Positions 28,590-39,269 of a stretch of DNA of 64,000 bases are shown here, piece by piece. Location: NCBI RefSeq assembly GCF_008692785.1, contig NZ_VXJV01000002.1:496001-560000 (forward strand), written 5' to 3'. Made by a program: the position numbers and the translations under genes. Source of the stretch: Salmonella enterica subsp. diarizonae. GTDB taxonomy: Bacteria; Pseudomonadota; Gammaproteobacteria; Enterobacterales; Enterobacteriaceae. Each line of letters starts with the position of its first letter. Positions within the stretch are counted from its first letter, which is position 1. A model generated the notes under the pieces. That model saw nothing but the letters and a program-made list of their open reading frames with translations. It had not been told where the DNA came from and did not search any database.

Positions 28590-29342
28590 ATGAACTCCCG
28601 ACAACAATCAATTTTGCAAATGGTGGTTGATAAAGGCCAGATGAGCGTTGCTGAACTGGCGAAAATTACCGGCGTATCTGAAGTCACGATTCGTCAGGAT
28701 CTGAATACCCTGGAAAAACAGAGCTATTTACGCCGTGCGCACGGTTTTGCTGTTTCGCTTGAGAGCGATGACGTAGAGACTCGCATGATGACTAATTACA
28801 CACTAAAACGCCGACTGGCGGAGTTCGCCGCCTCGCTGGTCAATCCAGGAGAATCCGTTTTTATTGAAAATGGCAGTAGCAATGCGCTATTGGCCCGAGC
28901 GCTGGCGGAACAAAAAGATGTTACGATCATCACCGTGAGCAGTTATATCGCACACCTGCTTAAAGAAACCCCTTGCGAAGTCATTCTCCTCGGTGGAATC
29001 TATCAGAAAAAAAGTGAAAGCATGGTAGGGCCGTTGACGCGACAGTTTATCCAGCAAGTGCATTTCAGCAAGGCGTTTATCGGTATTGATGGCTGGCAGG
29101 CTGATACCGGCTTTACTGGACGCGACATGATGCGCTCGGATGTGGTTAACGCGGTTCTGGAAAAAGGCTCAGAAGCGATTGTCCTCACCGATAGCTCCAA
29201 ATTTGGCTGCGTGCATCCCTATACCCTGGGCCCGCTCTCTCGCTTCCATCGTGTCATTACAGATTCCAGAATTTCCGCCAGCGATCAAATGCAGTTAGAA
29301 CATGCCGGGCTGCTAGTCAATGTTATTGGCTCATCCAGTTAA
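28590..29342 (+). CDS. yciT: YciT, DeoR-family transcriptional regulator
   Basis: A 250-residue regulator with an N-terminal winged helix-turn-helix ([20 protein letters not shown]) and the DeoR C-terminal sensor domain, related to ribose-5-phosphate isomerase folds and including [17 protein letters not shown]. The family responds to sugar phosphates. E. coli YciT sits in the same place; its ligand is not established. It is encoded alone, upstream of osmB. Confidence 0.93.
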   Translation: MNSRQQSILQMVVDKGQMSVAELAKITGVSEVTIRQDLNTLEKQSYLRRAHGFAVSLESDDVETRMMTNYTLKRRLAEFAASLVNPGESVFIENGSSNALLARALAEQKDVTIITVSSYIAHLLKETPCEVILLGGIYQKKSESMVGPLTRQFIQQVHFSKAFIGIDGWQADTGFTGRDMMRSDVVNAVLEKGSEAIVLTDSSKFGCVHPYTLGPLSRFHRVITDSRISASDQMQLEHAGLLVNVIGSSS

Positions 29343-29599
29343 AATATTTCCCGATGATTTGCCCTATGGCAAATCATCCTCTCTCTAAGACTTTTCCGCC
29401 CCCGAATTAAGACTATTTACCTGTTGTAACGAGCGCAACATCGTAAAATTAATACTAGCGAAATAACAGGAAGTGACTATCACCTGCGTGATATATCCCT
29501 GCGCAATCAGGTTTTACGGAAAATCTCTTAACAGGTTTTATTTTAACTATAGTTAAAGTGAGCTTAATTCCGTGAATCGTTAATTCAGGAGAAAGTATT

Positions 29600-29818
29600 A
29601 TGTTTATGACGAGCAAAAAAATGGCCGCTGCTGTGCTGGCAATCACCGTAGCAATGTCTCTGAGCGCCTGCTCAAACTGGTCCAAGCGCGATCGCAACAC
29701 GGCTATTGGCGCAGGTGCTGGGGCATTGGGCGGCGCAGTGTTAACAGACGGCAGTACCTTAGGCACCCTGGGCGGCGCGGCGGTCGGCGGCGTTATTGGT
29801 CACCAGGTCGGAAAATAA
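29600..29818 (+). CDS. osmB: OsmB, osmotically inducible lipoprotein
   Basis: A 72-residue lipoprotein, same length as E. coli OsmB. The signal peptide ends in the lipobox LSAC, with the lipidated Cys at residue 24. The mature part has glycine-zipper repeats (AIGAGAGALGG; LGGAAVGGVIG) that insert in the membrane. In E. coli it is induced by high osmolarity and stationary phase through sigma-S and RcsB. GGAG lies nine bases before the ATG. Confidence 0.97.
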   Translation: MFMTSKKMAAAVLAITVAMSLSACSNWSKRDRNTAIGAGAGALGGAVLTDGSTLGTLGGAAVGGVIGHQVGK

Positions 29819-29904
29819 TCCAGACGTTTAAATATTGAACGGTTCAAAATAATACGATTATTCTTTTCAGGTCTGGATTACAAAAATAGACAAAGTTGAC
29901 TTTT

Positions 29905-29936
29905 ACGCCACGGTAATTTACAACCGTGGCGTTTTT
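29905..29936. terminator. Terminator between convergent osmB and yciH
   Basis: ACGCCACGG (29905-29913) pairs with CCGTGGCGT (29924-29932) and is followed by TTTT; on the other strand a T-run also follows, so it can serve both converging genes. Confidence 0.85.
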
Positions 29937-29937
29937 A

Positions 29938-30264
29938 TTAACCGCCAGCTAATTTTACTTTCATTCCTTTAGCTTCCAGCAACGATTTTATCAGGTCGCG
30001 TTTATCGCCCTGAATTTCAATAATCCCTTCTTTTACTGCCCCGCCGCAGCCGCACTTTTTCTTCAGTTCAGCCGCCAGTTTGGTTAACTCCGCATCATCC
30101 CTCTCAATACCGGTAATCAAACATACGCCTTTACCCTTGCGGCCACTGGTTTGACGCTGAATGCGAACGATACCATCCCCTTTTGGACGAACCAGCACCG
30201 TTTTAGGTTCTTCAATGCGCCCCGTCTCCGTTGAATAAACCAGACGACTATTGGAATCGCTCAT
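29938..30264 (-). CDS. yciH: YciH, SUI1/eIF1-like protein
   Basis: A 108-residue protein of the SUI1 family, homologous to eukaryotic/archaeal translation initiation factor 1, with the conserved core GIVRIQRQTSGRKGKGVC and a Lys/Gly-rich KKKCGCGG. In bacteria it may influence start-site fidelity, but a firm role is lacking. Its ATG overlaps the pyrF stop (TAATG), so it is translationally coupled to pyrF. Confidence 0.95.
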   Translation of the reverse strand: MSDSNSRLVYSTETGRIEEPKTVLVRPKGDGIVRIQRQTSGRKGKGVCLITGIERDDAELTKLAAELKKKCGCGGAVKEGIIEIQGDKRDLIKSLLEAKGMKVKLAGG

Positions 30265-31001
30265 TATACCTCCCGTTTCAGTGACGCGTTAATATCCTTC
30301 AGCGTTTGCGCCGGATTAACCGATTGCGTGACCGGACGGCCAATCACCATATAGTCGACGCCGGCGGATAATGCCTGTTCGGGCGTCATAATGCGTCGCT
30401 GGTCGCCCGCCTCGCTGCCTGCAGGCCGAATGCCCGGCGTCACCAGCTTAAATGCAGAGCCAAAGACCTGTTTAAATCTGACAGCTTCCTGAGCAGAACA
30501 GACCACGCCATCCAACCCGCATTGCTGCGTCAGACGCGCCAGCCGCTCCGCATGCTCCGCCGGTGACAACGTCACGCCCAGATCGCACAGATCGCTGGTT
30601 TCCATACTGGTCAACACGGTCACTGCAATGAGCAGTGGTGCATCTTTACCGAACGGTGCCAGCGCGTCGCGCGCTGCAGCCATCATTCTCGCCCCGCCAG
30701 ACGCATGCACGTTTACCATCCAGACGCCCAGATCCGCCGCAGCGGCGACTGCCCGGGCCGTTGTGTTGGGAATATCATGAAATTTTAGATCAAGAAAGAC
30801 ATCAAACCCACGTTGCTGGAGATCCCGAACGAGTTGTGGACCAAACAGCGTGAACATCTCTTTGCCCACTTTTAAGCGACAATCGCAAGGATCGATTTTG
30901 TCGACAAACGCCAGGGCTTTATCGCGTTCATGGTAATCCAACGCCACAACGACAGGCGATTCAGTAATAGCGTAGGAAGAAGATGAAGCAGTAAACGTCA
31001 T
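30264..31001 (-). CDS. pyrF: Orotidine 5-prime-phosphate decarboxylase
   Basis: Last enzyme of UMP synthesis, converting OMP to UMP. It has 245 residues from the ATG at 31001 ([20 protein letters not shown]); the longer frame to 31040 adds 13 residues not found in E. coli PyrF. Catalytic Lys-Asp signature: [12 protein letters not shown]. The phosphate-binding MVIGRPVT is present near the C-terminus. It forms an operon with yciH. Confidence 0.97.
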   Translation of the reverse strand: MTFTASSSSYAITESPVVVALDYHERDKALAFVDKIDPCDCRLKVGKEMFTLFGPQLVRDLQQRGFDVFLDLKFHDIPNTTARAVAAAADLGVWMVNVHASGGARMMAAARDALAPFGKDAPLLIAVTVLTSMETSDLCDLGVTLSPAEHAERLARLTQQCGLDGVVCSAQEAVRFKQVFGSAFKLVTPGIRPAGSEAGDQRRIMTPEQALSAGVDYMVIGRPVTQSVNPAQTLKDINASLKREV

Positions 31002-31190
31002 GACCAGACCTTCTTGATGATGGGCACCGGAGTGGCGCAAATTGGGTAAACGGCGTGCATTCTACCTGCGGTGCAGGGAAATTAACAGGTTCGATTGACA
31101 ACCTGCGAAACCCTGGCCGCCGATGTCAGCGTCGTTTCTTATAATATTTCATTAAGTATGTTGTAACTAAAGTGAAGGTTTTTTTATATG

Positions 31191-32360
31191 CTACTGCCCA
31201 TCAAGTCCACGAATAGGTTTAATGGTCGACCATGCCCGGCAGGATGGACAGTGCCAGTATAAGGTATAGGCGGTAAAACCGCATTTCTGGCAACGATATC
31301 GCGGTTTACTGCGCACCTGCTCGCCAACCATATCGCGTAGTACCATCAAACTTTCTTTCGCCCGCCCTTCTTCCGCCTCGTTGAGATGGTAATCCATCAG
31401 CTTATGGAATACCCGCATGGTGGGATGTCGCTGTAGCTGACGAGTGATATAGATTTGGGCTGCGTCACTACCTTCGCGCGCTTCCAGAATATCGGCAAGC
31501 ATTAACTCAGCGCCAGCACCAGTATTCTCCTCAACGGCGCGACGTAAAAACTCCGCCCACTCGGCATTTTTACCGAGCTGTTGATAGCAGGTCTGCAACA
31601 TTTCCAGCGTTTCGCTGACCAGCTCTTTATCCTGGACGATAACACGTTGCAGGCTTTCGACCGCTTTGGCGTAATCCCCTCTCGCCATATAGACGCGCCC
31701 CATCATGATAGACACCCGGGCGCTATTTTTATCTGCGGCGGCACCTTTTTTCAGCAACGCCATCGCGCGATCCATGTCGTCGTTGCCCATCTGCTGTAAA
31801 GCTAACTCACAGTAAAAGTGGGCGATTTCGATACGCTGTTTATCTTTGCCCAGTTTCACCAGCCGTTCTGCTACTTCGATCGCCTTTTGCCAGTCGCTGG
31901 TGAGCTGATAGATTTGCAAGAGCTGCTGTAACGCGCCTACGCGAAACTCCGTTTCGTCAGTAAGTTGGTTAAACATATCTTCCGCACGGTCATATAAACC
32001 GGCGGCCATATAATCGCGCCCCAGTTGCTGAACGGCCAGTAAACGCTGTTCATAGGTCAATGAAGCGCTTTCCATTAACGTTTGATGAATACGAATGGCG
32101 CGATCGACTTCGCCGCGAGAGCGAAACAAATTACCGAGGGTGAGATGAGCCTCAACGGTGCCGGTATCCTCTTTAAGCATATCGAGGAACAGATCCACCG
32201 CTTTATCTTGTTGGTTACTCAGCAGGAAGTTAACCCCTGCGACATAATCGCGCGACAGGCGGTTAGCTTCATCCTGTTTTGTTTGTTGCGCACTTCTGCG
32301 ACCCATATACCACCCATAGGCAGCGGCTACAGGCAACAGCAGAAATAACAACTCCAACAT
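31191..32360 (-). CDS. lapB: LapB (YciM), LPS assembly regulator with TPR repeats
   Basis: A 389-residue inner-membrane-anchored protein that works with FtsH and PbgA/YejM to control LpxC turnover, balancing LPS and phospholipid synthesis. One N-terminal transmembrane helix (MLELLFLLLPVAAAYGWYMG) is followed by several TPR units and a C-terminal rubredoxin-like metal site with two Cys pairs (CQKCGF; CPSC). It is translated six bases after lapA. Confidence 0.97.
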   Translation of the reverse strand: MLELLFLLLPVAAAYGWYMGRRSAQQTKQDEANRLSRDYVAGVNFLLSNQQDKAVDLFLDMLKEDTGTVEAHLTLGNLFRSRGEVDRAIRIHQTLMESASLTYEQRLLAVQQLGRDYMAAGLYDRAEDMFNQLTDETEFRVGALQQLLQIYQLTSDWQKAIEVAERLVKLGKDKQRIEIAHFYCELALQQMGNDDMDRAMALLKKGAAADKNSARVSIMMGRVYMARGDYAKAVESLQRVIVQDKELVSETLEMLQTCYQQLGKNAEWAEFLRRAVEENTGAGAELMLADILEAREGSDAAQIYITRQLQRHPTMRVFHKLMDYHLNEAEEGRAKESLMVLRDMVGEQVRSKPRYRCQKCGFTAYTLYWHCPSCRAWSTIKPIRGLDGQ

Positions 32361-32366
32361 ATATGA

Positions 32367-32675
32367 TTATTCCTTTACAACCGACGAATCGGCAGTGACC
32401 GCAACGTCGGTTGCTGGCGAGAGCTTGTTTTCCAGTCGTTTAATTTTGCGTTCAGCGCGGGCAAGGGAAACGCGGACCCGCAGCCAGAACAGGCCGCAAA
32501 TCAGCCAGCCAATCGCAAAACCGGCGGCGAATAGCACAGCAAGTAACGTGGAGATACGATACTCCCCTTGCGCCAGCAGGTAGTTAAACGTCACCTGTTG
32601 ATCATTCTGCGCGCCCAGTGTCACTGAAATAACAAAAATCGCCAATACCAGTAAGAAAATGAGTAGATATTTCAC
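32367..32675 (-). CDS. lapA: LapA (YciS), LPS assembly inner-membrane protein
   Basis: A 102-residue protein with two transmembrane helices (about residues 2-22 and 42-66) and a C-terminal coiled-coil region rich in Arg/Lys (RAERKIKRLENKL). It is encoded with lapB and co-purifies with it in E. coli; its own role is less clear. Confidence 0.94.
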   Translation of the reverse strand: MKYLLIFLLVLAIFVISVTLGAQNDQQVTFNYLLAQGEYRISTLLAVLFAAGFAIGWLICGLFWLRVRVSLARAERKIKRLENKLSPATDVAVTADSSVVKE

Positions 32676-32824
32676 ATTACTTCCCGTTATGTGGTTTGCG
32701 CGAATAAATCGTATCCAACTTACCGCATCCAGCCTTCTAAATTACCATTTTCACGCCTCGCGCGAAATGGAAAAGCGCCCGCCATCAGATGATTTAAGGA
32801 CAATTGACAGAAAATCAACCGTTG

Positions 32825-33589
32825 TTAGCGTTCCTGCTCCCGTTCAGCAATTTCTTGCGCTTCTTCACGAGGCGGCGTAAGCGGCCCGCAAATTCGCTGC
32901 GCCAGCCAGGTCGCCAGGGTAACTAATAACCAGGAGATGAGCGTGGCGACCACTAAATCTCGTGGCCAGTGCATTCCCAGAAGCAAACGGCTGCCCATTA
33001 CACCGGTCGCCCAGACTAACAAAAACGCGATGGTGAAAGTACGTCTGCGCGGCCATAACAGACCAACGGCTAAAAGCGCCCAGCTCGCTGCAAACATGGT
33101 GTGTCCGGAGGGAAACGCAAAGCCCGTCTCTTTTTGCCAGTGCTGACGCAGGAAAACCGGGATGTTCTGTTGCCCGGCCAACTGCTCTTTCACTAAATAT
33201 CCGCGCTCTGTACGCTTTAAAGTGTAGAACTCATCGACGGGAATATGGTGCGTTTTTTCAAGCCAGACCACAAATGGCCGTGGCTCCTGTACGCGTTCTT
33301 TTACCCATGACTTCACGCCCTGCCCGACGATAATCGCCCCGCCGAGGATCGCAAACAGCATAATGGCGGCGCGCAGGCGAAATCGCAGGCACCATAAGAA
33401 CCATCCACAAAGAATTACATGCGTGATAACGCCCCAGGGTTGGGTCACGGTTTCCGTTATCCAGAATAGCGTTTTTAGCCACCAGATCTGATGTCCTGGC
33501 TGCCACTGCCAGCCTGATCCCCATACGGCGAGCGGCATGATAAGCAACAGTGCGGCGCCTGCCGCAGTGCGCCTCGCAATTGAAAGCAT
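32825..33589 (-). CDS. pgpB: PgpB, phosphatidylglycerophosphate / undecaprenyl pyrophosphate phosphatase
   Basis: Inner-membrane PAP2-superfamily phosphatase of 254 residues with about six hydrophobic helices. The three catalytic motifs are visible: KERVQEPRP, PSGH, and SRLLLGMHWPRD. It dephosphorylates phosphatidylglycerophosphate, diacylglycerol pyrophosphate and undecaprenyl pyrophosphate. It is divergent from ribA and encoded alone. Confidence 0.96.
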   Translation of the reverse strand: MLSIARRTAAGAALLLIMPLAVWGSGWQWQPGHQIWWLKTLFWITETVTQPWGVITHVILCGWFLWCLRFRLRAAIMLFAILGGAIIVGQGVKSWVKERVQEPRPFVVWLEKTHHIPVDEFYTLKRTERGYLVKEQLAGQQNIPVFLRQHWQKETGFAFPSGHTMFAASWALLAVGLLWPRRRTFTIAFLLVWATGVMGSRLLLGMHWPRDLVVATLISWLLVTLATWLAQRICGPLTPPREEAQEIAEREQER

Positions 33590-33784
33590 GGATGCTCCTT
33601 TTATAAGTAAGTATCACAATCATAACTGAAAATTCTCGCCGGACTGGAAAATTGACAAATTTGTGCCATTCCTGAGCAATTACGTGGTAGTGATTAGGTG
33701 ATGTCCGCCGCCTTATGGCAAAATAGTGGGATACAGGCCAACAGGCGACGACACCGCAGGCGTCAGCATAATCTGGAGAAATAC

Positions 33785-34375
33785 ATGCAGCTTAAACGTG
33801 TGGCAGAAGCCAAACTGCCAACCCCATTGGGTGACTTTCTGATGGTGGGATTTGAAGAACTGGCAACCGGACACGACCATGCCGCGCTGGTTTTTGGCGA
33901 TATTTCAGGTAAAACGCCGGTACTGGCTCGCGTTCATTCCGAATGTCTTACCGGGGACGCGCTTTTTAGTCTGCGTTGTGATTGTGGTTTTCAACTGGAA
34001 GCCGCGCTGACGCATATTGCGGAAGAAGGACGCGGTATTCTGATTTATCACCGCCAGGAAGGCCGCAATATCGGCCTGCTTAATAAAATTCGTGCGTATG
34101 CGTTACAGGATCAAGGCTATGACACAGTGGAGGCCAATCATCAGCTCGGTTTTGCCGCCGATGAGCGTGATTTCACCCTGTGCGCGGATATGTTCAAATT
34201 ACTGGGCGTGGATGAAGTTCGCCTGCTGACCAATAATCCGAAGAAAGTCGAAATACTGACCGAAGCGGGAATTAATATCGTTGAACGCGTTCCGCTCATT
34301 GTGGGCCGTAATCCTAATAACGAGCATTATCTGGATACTAAAGCCGCCAAAATGGGCCACCTGCTAAGTAAGTAA
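33785..34375 (+). CDS. ribA: GTP cyclohydrolase II
   Basis: First step of riboflavin synthesis, opening GTP to a diaminopyrimidine. It has 196 residues from the ATG at 33785 ([14 protein letters not shown]); a longer frame to 33698 adds 29 residues absent from E. coli RibA. The zinc site is [17 protein letters not shown], and the catalytic [10 protein letters not shown] is intact. It is monocistronic with GGAG before the start. Confidence 0.97.
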   Translation: MQLKRVAEAKLPTPLGDFLMVGFEELATGHDHAALVFGDISGKTPVLARVHSECLTGDALFSLRCDCGFQLEAALTHIAEEGRGILIYHRQEGRNIGLLNKIRAYALQDQGYDTVEANHQLGFAADERDFTLCADMFKLLGVDEVRLLTNNPKKVEILTEAGINIVERVPLIVGRNPNNEHYLDTKAAKMGHLLSK

Positions 34376-34395
34376 ACCTCCGTTTATTAAAGCGC

Positions 34396-34420
34396 GGGCC
34401 TGCCTGTTCACGGCAGGCCC
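34396..34420. terminator. Hairpin between convergent ribA and acnA
   Basis: GGGCCTGCC and GGCAGGCCC form a 9-bp GC-rich stem with a 7-base loop in the gap between the two converging genes. T-runs are weak on both sides. Confidence 0.65.
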
Positions 34421-34431
34421 GATAAACGGCC

Positions 34432-37107
34432 TTAGTTCAGCATATTTCTTATAACATAGTGCAATATGCCGTCATTCTGGTAGTAAGTAAGCTCGGTTGC
34501 GGTATCAATGCGACAGCGGCATGGCACCGTTTCTTTACTACCGTCCGGTCTCGTTAACGTCACCGGAATGGTCGCGCCAGGGCGCAGGTTTTGCAGATCC
34601 GCGATATCAATCACCTCTTCCCCGGTCAGTCCCAGCGTTTTACGCGTTACGCCCTGTGGAAACTCCAGCGGCAGAATCCCCATCCCAATCAGGTTTGAGC
34701 GGTGGATACGTTCGAACGACTCGGCGATCACGACGCGGATACCTAACAGCCGCGGACCTTTTGCCGCCCAGTCACGGCTCGATCCCGACCCATACTCTTT
34801 CCCGGCAATCACCGCCAGCGGCGTTTTTTCCTGCTGGTAAAGCATCGCAGCGTCATAAATCGACATCGCTTCCGTACCCGGCAAATGCCGCGTCATCCCA
34901 CCTTCGACGCCAGGCAGCATTTCGTTGCGAATACGAATATTGGCGAACGTGCCGCGCATCATCACTTCATGGTTGCCGCGCCGTGAGCCATAGGAGTTAA
35001 AATCCTTCCGCTCAACGCCGTGGTTTTGCAGATAACGTCCGGCGGGACTGTCCGGCTTGATGCTGCCGGCCGGAGAAATATGATCGGTCGTCACCGAATC
35101 CCCCAGCATCGCCAGGATACGCGCACCATGGATATCTTTGACGGGCGCAGGCTGGGCTTGCATCTCATCAAAGAAAGGCGACAGGCGAATATAGGTTGAA
35201 TCCGATTGCCAGCCGTAGGTATCGGACGATTCAACCTGAATCGATTTCCATTCTTCCGTGCCCTCAAACACTTCCGCATACTCTTTACGGAACATATCCG
35301 ATGACACCAGTTCAACGGCACGGGCAATTTCCTGCGCCGAAGGCCAGATATCCTTCAGGTATACCGGATCGCCTTTACGATCGTACCCCAGCGGATCTGT
35401 CGCGAGGTTAATGTTCATGTTTCCGGCCAGCGCATACGCTACAACCAGCGGCGGCGACGCCAGCCAGTTCGTTTTCACCAACGGATGGATACGCCCTTCA
35501 AAATTTCGGTTACCGGAAAGCACGGCTCCTACTGTCAGATCGCCTTTTTTAATCGCGGTCTCGATAGGCTCCGGCAACGGGCCGGAGTTACCGATACAGG
35601 TCGTACAGCCGTAACCGACCAGGTTAAAACCGAGTTCATCCAGATAAGGCGTAAGTTTGGCCTGCGCCAGATAGTCAGACACCACTTTTGAACCCGGCGC
35701 CAGAGAAGCCTTGACCCACGGTTGACGCTTCAACCCCAGCGTTACTGCCTTTTTCGCCAGTAATCCTGCCGCCATCAGCACACTGGGATTCGAGGTGTTC
35801 GTACAGGAGGTGATTGCGGCAATGACGACAGCGCCATCCGGAAGCTGATATGGCTGTCCGTTCATCGTATAGTCAACCGGCTGGCGATCTTTTTGCGCGG
35901 TATTCAGTTCCAGCTCAGCGCTGGCAGCAAAGGCTTTCGGCACATCGCCTAACGCCACACGATCCTGCGGGCGTTTCGGCCCGGCCAGACTGGCCTCGAC
36001 ATCGCCCATATCCAGTTCCAGCGTACTGGTAAATACCGGTTCATCACCGGGATTACGCCACATTCCCTGCGCCTTCGCGTAGGTTTCAACCAGCTCGACC
36101 AGATCGTCGCTACGTCCGCTTAATCGCATATATTCCAGGGTGATGGCGTCAATTGGGAAGAAACCACAGGTTGCGCCATATTCCGGCGACATATTAGCGA
36201 TGGTCGCGCGGTCCGCCAACGGCAGTGAATCCAGACCATCGCCATAGAATTCAACAAATTTACCCACTACGCCATGCTTACGCAGCATTTGCGTGACGGT
36301 TAGCACCAGGTCAGTGGCGGTGATCCCCTCCCGGAGTTTACCGGTTAACTTAAAACCGACGACATCCGGGATAAGCATCGACACGGGCTGACCAAGCATC
36401 GCCGCTTCCGCTTCGATACCGCCCACGCCCCACCCCAATACGCCCAGACCATTAATCATAGTCGTATGGGAGTCGGTCCCCACCAGCGAGTCCGGGTAGG
36501 CAATCCACTCCCCGTCCTGTAATTCGCTCCAGACAGCTTTGCCCAGGTATTCCAGGTTAACCTGATGGCAAATGCCGGTTCCGGGCGGCACAACGCTGAA
36601 ACGGCTGAACGCCTGCTGTCCCCATTTCAGGAACATATAACGCTCATGGTTACGTTCCATTTCCAGCCGCACGTTTTCTTCAAACGCATCGTCATCGCCG
36701 AAATGATCGACCGTCACAGAATGGTCGATAACCAGATCGACCGGCGATAACGGGTTCACTTTCGCCGTATCGCCGCCGAGGCGTTTAACGGCTTCACGCA
36801 TCGCCGCCAGGTCGACAACGGCAGGCACGCCGGTAAAGTCCTGCATCAGGACACGGGCGGGCCGCCAGGCGATTTCACGATCGGCATGGGCATTTTTAAG
36901 CCAACCAGCCAGCGCCTGAATATCCTCATCAGTCACAGACTCGCCGTCCTGCCAGCGCAACAAGTTTTCCAGTAACACTTTAAGTGATTTGGGCAAACGG
37001 GCGATATCGCCCAGGGATTTGGCAGCCAGCGGCAGACTGTAGTAATGATACGTTTTATCTTTGGCCTGCAATGTATCCTTACTGGCTTCTCGTAGGGTTG
37101 ACGACAT
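34432..37107 (-). CDS. acnA: Aconitate hydratase A
   Basis: TCA-cycle [4Fe-4S] enzyme interconverting citrate and isocitrate, 891 residues as in E. coli. Cluster cysteines lie in [10 protein letters not shown] and [12 protein letters not shown], and the C-terminal swivel domain carries [17 protein letters not shown]. AcnA is the stationary-phase, stress-resistant aconitase (sigma-S, SoxRS); its apo form can bind mRNA. It is divergent from none and lies downstream of the ymiA cluster in the same direction but behind a terminator. Confidence 0.98.
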   Translation of the reverse strand: MSSTLREASKDTLQAKDKTYHYYSLPLAAKSLGDIARLPKSLKVLLENLLRWQDGESVTDEDIQALAGWLKNAHADREIAWRPARVLMQDFTGVPAVVDLAAMREAVKRLGGDTAKVNPLSPVDLVIDHSVTVDHFGDDDAFEENVRLEMERNHERYMFLKWGQQAFSRFSVVPPGTGICHQVNLEYLGKAVWSELQDGEWIAYPDSLVGTDSHTTMINGLGVLGWGVGGIEAEAAMLGQPVSMLIPDVVGFKLTGKLREGITATDLVLTVTQMLRKHGVVGKFVEFYGDGLDSLPLADRATIANMSPEYGATCGFFPIDAITLEYMRLSGRSDDLVELVETYAKAQGMWRNPGDEPVFTSTLELDMGDVEASLAGPKRPQDRVALGDVPKAFAASAELELNTAQKDRQPVDYTMNGQPYQLPDGAVVIAAITSCTNTSNPSVLMAAGLLAKKAVTLGLKRQPWVKASLAPGSKVVSDYLAQAKLTPYLDELGFNLVGYGCTTCIGNSGPLPEPIETAIKKGDLTVGAVLSGNRNFEGRIHPLVKTNWLASPPLVVAYALAGNMNINLATDPLGYDRKGDPVYLKDIWPSAQEIARAVELVSSDMFRKEYAEVFEGTEEWKSIQVESSDTYGWQSDSTYIRLSPFFDEMQAQPAPVKDIHGARILAMLGDSVTTDHISPAGSIKPDSPAGRYLQNHGVERKDFNSYGSRRGNHEVMMRGTFANIRIRNEMLPGVEGGMTRHLPGTEAMSIYDAAMLYQQEKTPLAVIAGKEYGSGSSRDWAAKGPRLLGIRVVIAESFERIHRSNLIGMGILPLEFPQGVTRKTLGLTGEEVIDIADLQNLRPGATIPVTLTRPDGSKETVPCRCRIDTATELTYYQNDGILHYVIRNMLN

Positions 37108-37251
37108 AGCTCCTCCTTAAATGACAGGGTTGCGTTACCCTGATTCTCCACAGGGTTGTATTAAAGATAACACAAACAAAATGTAACGTTTTGATAACAA
37201 CCCAAATTGCTAAAAGAGGAGAAACCTAACAGGCGTGAACCGAACATGAAA

Positions 37252-37281
37252 AAGCCCGATAAATAACGCATTATCGGGCTT
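37252..37281 (-). terminator. Rho-independent terminator after ymiA-yciX-ymiC
   Basis: An 11-bp stem AAGCCCGATAA/TTATCGGGCTT with an 8-base loop; on the minus strand the stem is followed by TTTTTC. It lies just past the ymiC stop and isolates the micro-gene cluster from acnA. Confidence 0.85.
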
Positions 37282-37289
37282 CGGCGAGA

Positions 37290-37382
37290 TTAGACGGCAA
37301 TCCAGATTAACTCAGCCCAGAACAGTAGCGATAACATAAACGCGCCAGTCCATGACCAATACGTTATATTTGACGTTAACAT
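37290..37382 (-). CDS. ymiC: YmiC, 30-residue single-helix membrane microprotein
   Basis: On the minus strand a 30-codon frame reads MLTSNITYWSWTGAFMLSLL then FWAELIWIAV, close to E. coli YmiC. One hydrophobic segment covers most of the protein. It is the third tiny gene downstream of ymiA and yciX, followed by the terminator at 37252. Function unknown. Confidence 0.75.
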   Translation of the reverse strand: MLTSNITYWSWTGAFMLSLLFWAELIWIAV

Positions 37383-37492
37383 AGGCGACACCAACTGTGT
37401 TTAATCAATACTGAGAGGCGCTCAGCACACGGTTGCTGCGGTGTAATAAGACAGCGTTAATAAAAACAGTAACGCCAATAAAAAGACGGATA

Positions 37493-37663
37493 TTATTTTT
37501 GTGGTTCATCGTCAGCAAAAGCATCAATAAATGCCCGCTGCTGCGGCGTGAGCGTCCAGTTTTGCGGAACAGACCGGAAAACGGTCGTATTCGGTGTTTT
37601 ATCATCGTCACGAGGTTGAATCGGGGACGCGACGACGTGCTCGTGTTCCGATGTACTGCTCAC
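37493..37663 (-). CDS. yciX: YciX, small soluble protein coupled to ymiA
   Basis: A 56-residue protein from a GTG at 37663 that immediately follows the ymiA stop codon (TAAGTG). It includes VFRSVPQNWTLTPQQRAFID and ends AFADDEPQK, as in E. coli YciX. There is no signal or membrane segment. The abutting stop and start suggest translational coupling with ymiA. Function unknown. Confidence 0.75.
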   Translation of the reverse strand: MSSTSEHEHVVASPIQPRDDDKTPNTTVFRSVPQNWTLTPQQRAFIDAFADDEPQK

Positions 37664-37804
37664 TTAGCCCCACCAATGCCAGATAACAAGCGCTACCACT
37701 ACCCAGAACAACGCAGAACCCACAAAAACCGCCAGCCATGCTTTACGTTTGAGCTCAGGGTCGCGGTGCGGTTCCTGGTTTTCAGAAGGCATTACTAACC
37801 TCAT
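37664..37804 (-). CDS. ymiA: YmiA, 46-residue membrane microprotein
   Basis: A 46-residue protein from the ATG at 37804 (MRLVMPSENQEPHRD) with one C-terminal transmembrane helix (AWLAVFVGSALFWVVVALVI). A longer frame to 37849 lacks support from E. coli YmiA, which is also 46 residues. First gene of the ymiA-yciX-ymiC cluster. Function unknown. Confidence 0.85.
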   Translation of the reverse strand: MRLVMPSENQEPHRDPELKRKAWLAVFVGSALFWVVVALVIWHWWG

Positions 37805-38084
37805 GCTATCGGTATCACTTATCATTTTAGCACCAAACAATCGGTACAATTAATCATCAGATGAGACAAATCCTAAATAAACTTTAGTCAAAAATCCAGT
37901 CAATTTACGAATCGTTTCCAGTGAATAAATCAATCTTTTGACTCAAGATAACTATTTGGAAAAAGAAATTTGCGGGGCGGGTAATTCAGCACTATTTTGC
38001 TGAGAATTACCCGCAATACTTCGAGGGATATTTCAAAAGACGTCTTTGGCTGGCATGCAAATACAACGCAAACCGACGGTGCCA

Positions 38085-39065
<981 letters not shown>

Positions 39066-39218
39066 TCATCCAGATTAGCGCCATCAGACCATCGTTTATC
39101 CGCAGGCTTCATTGAGCTGCTAATACGATTTAATAATAAAAAAGATGTTAACTATAACCACTATATCATTTATATCTGAACTGTATAGCAGGCGCGATAA
39201 AATAATAAGGGTGCTATA

Positions 39219-39241
39219 AAAAAGGGCCGCTTACGCGGCCC
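39219..39241 (-). terminator. Rho-independent terminator of topA
   Basis: GGGCCGC and GCGGCCC form a 7-bp GC stem with a TTAC loop; on the minus strand a run of six T follows. It lies about 30 bases past the topA stop. Confidence 0.9.
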
Positions 39242-39269
39242 GGTTTACTATTGTGGCGACAGACAGGGG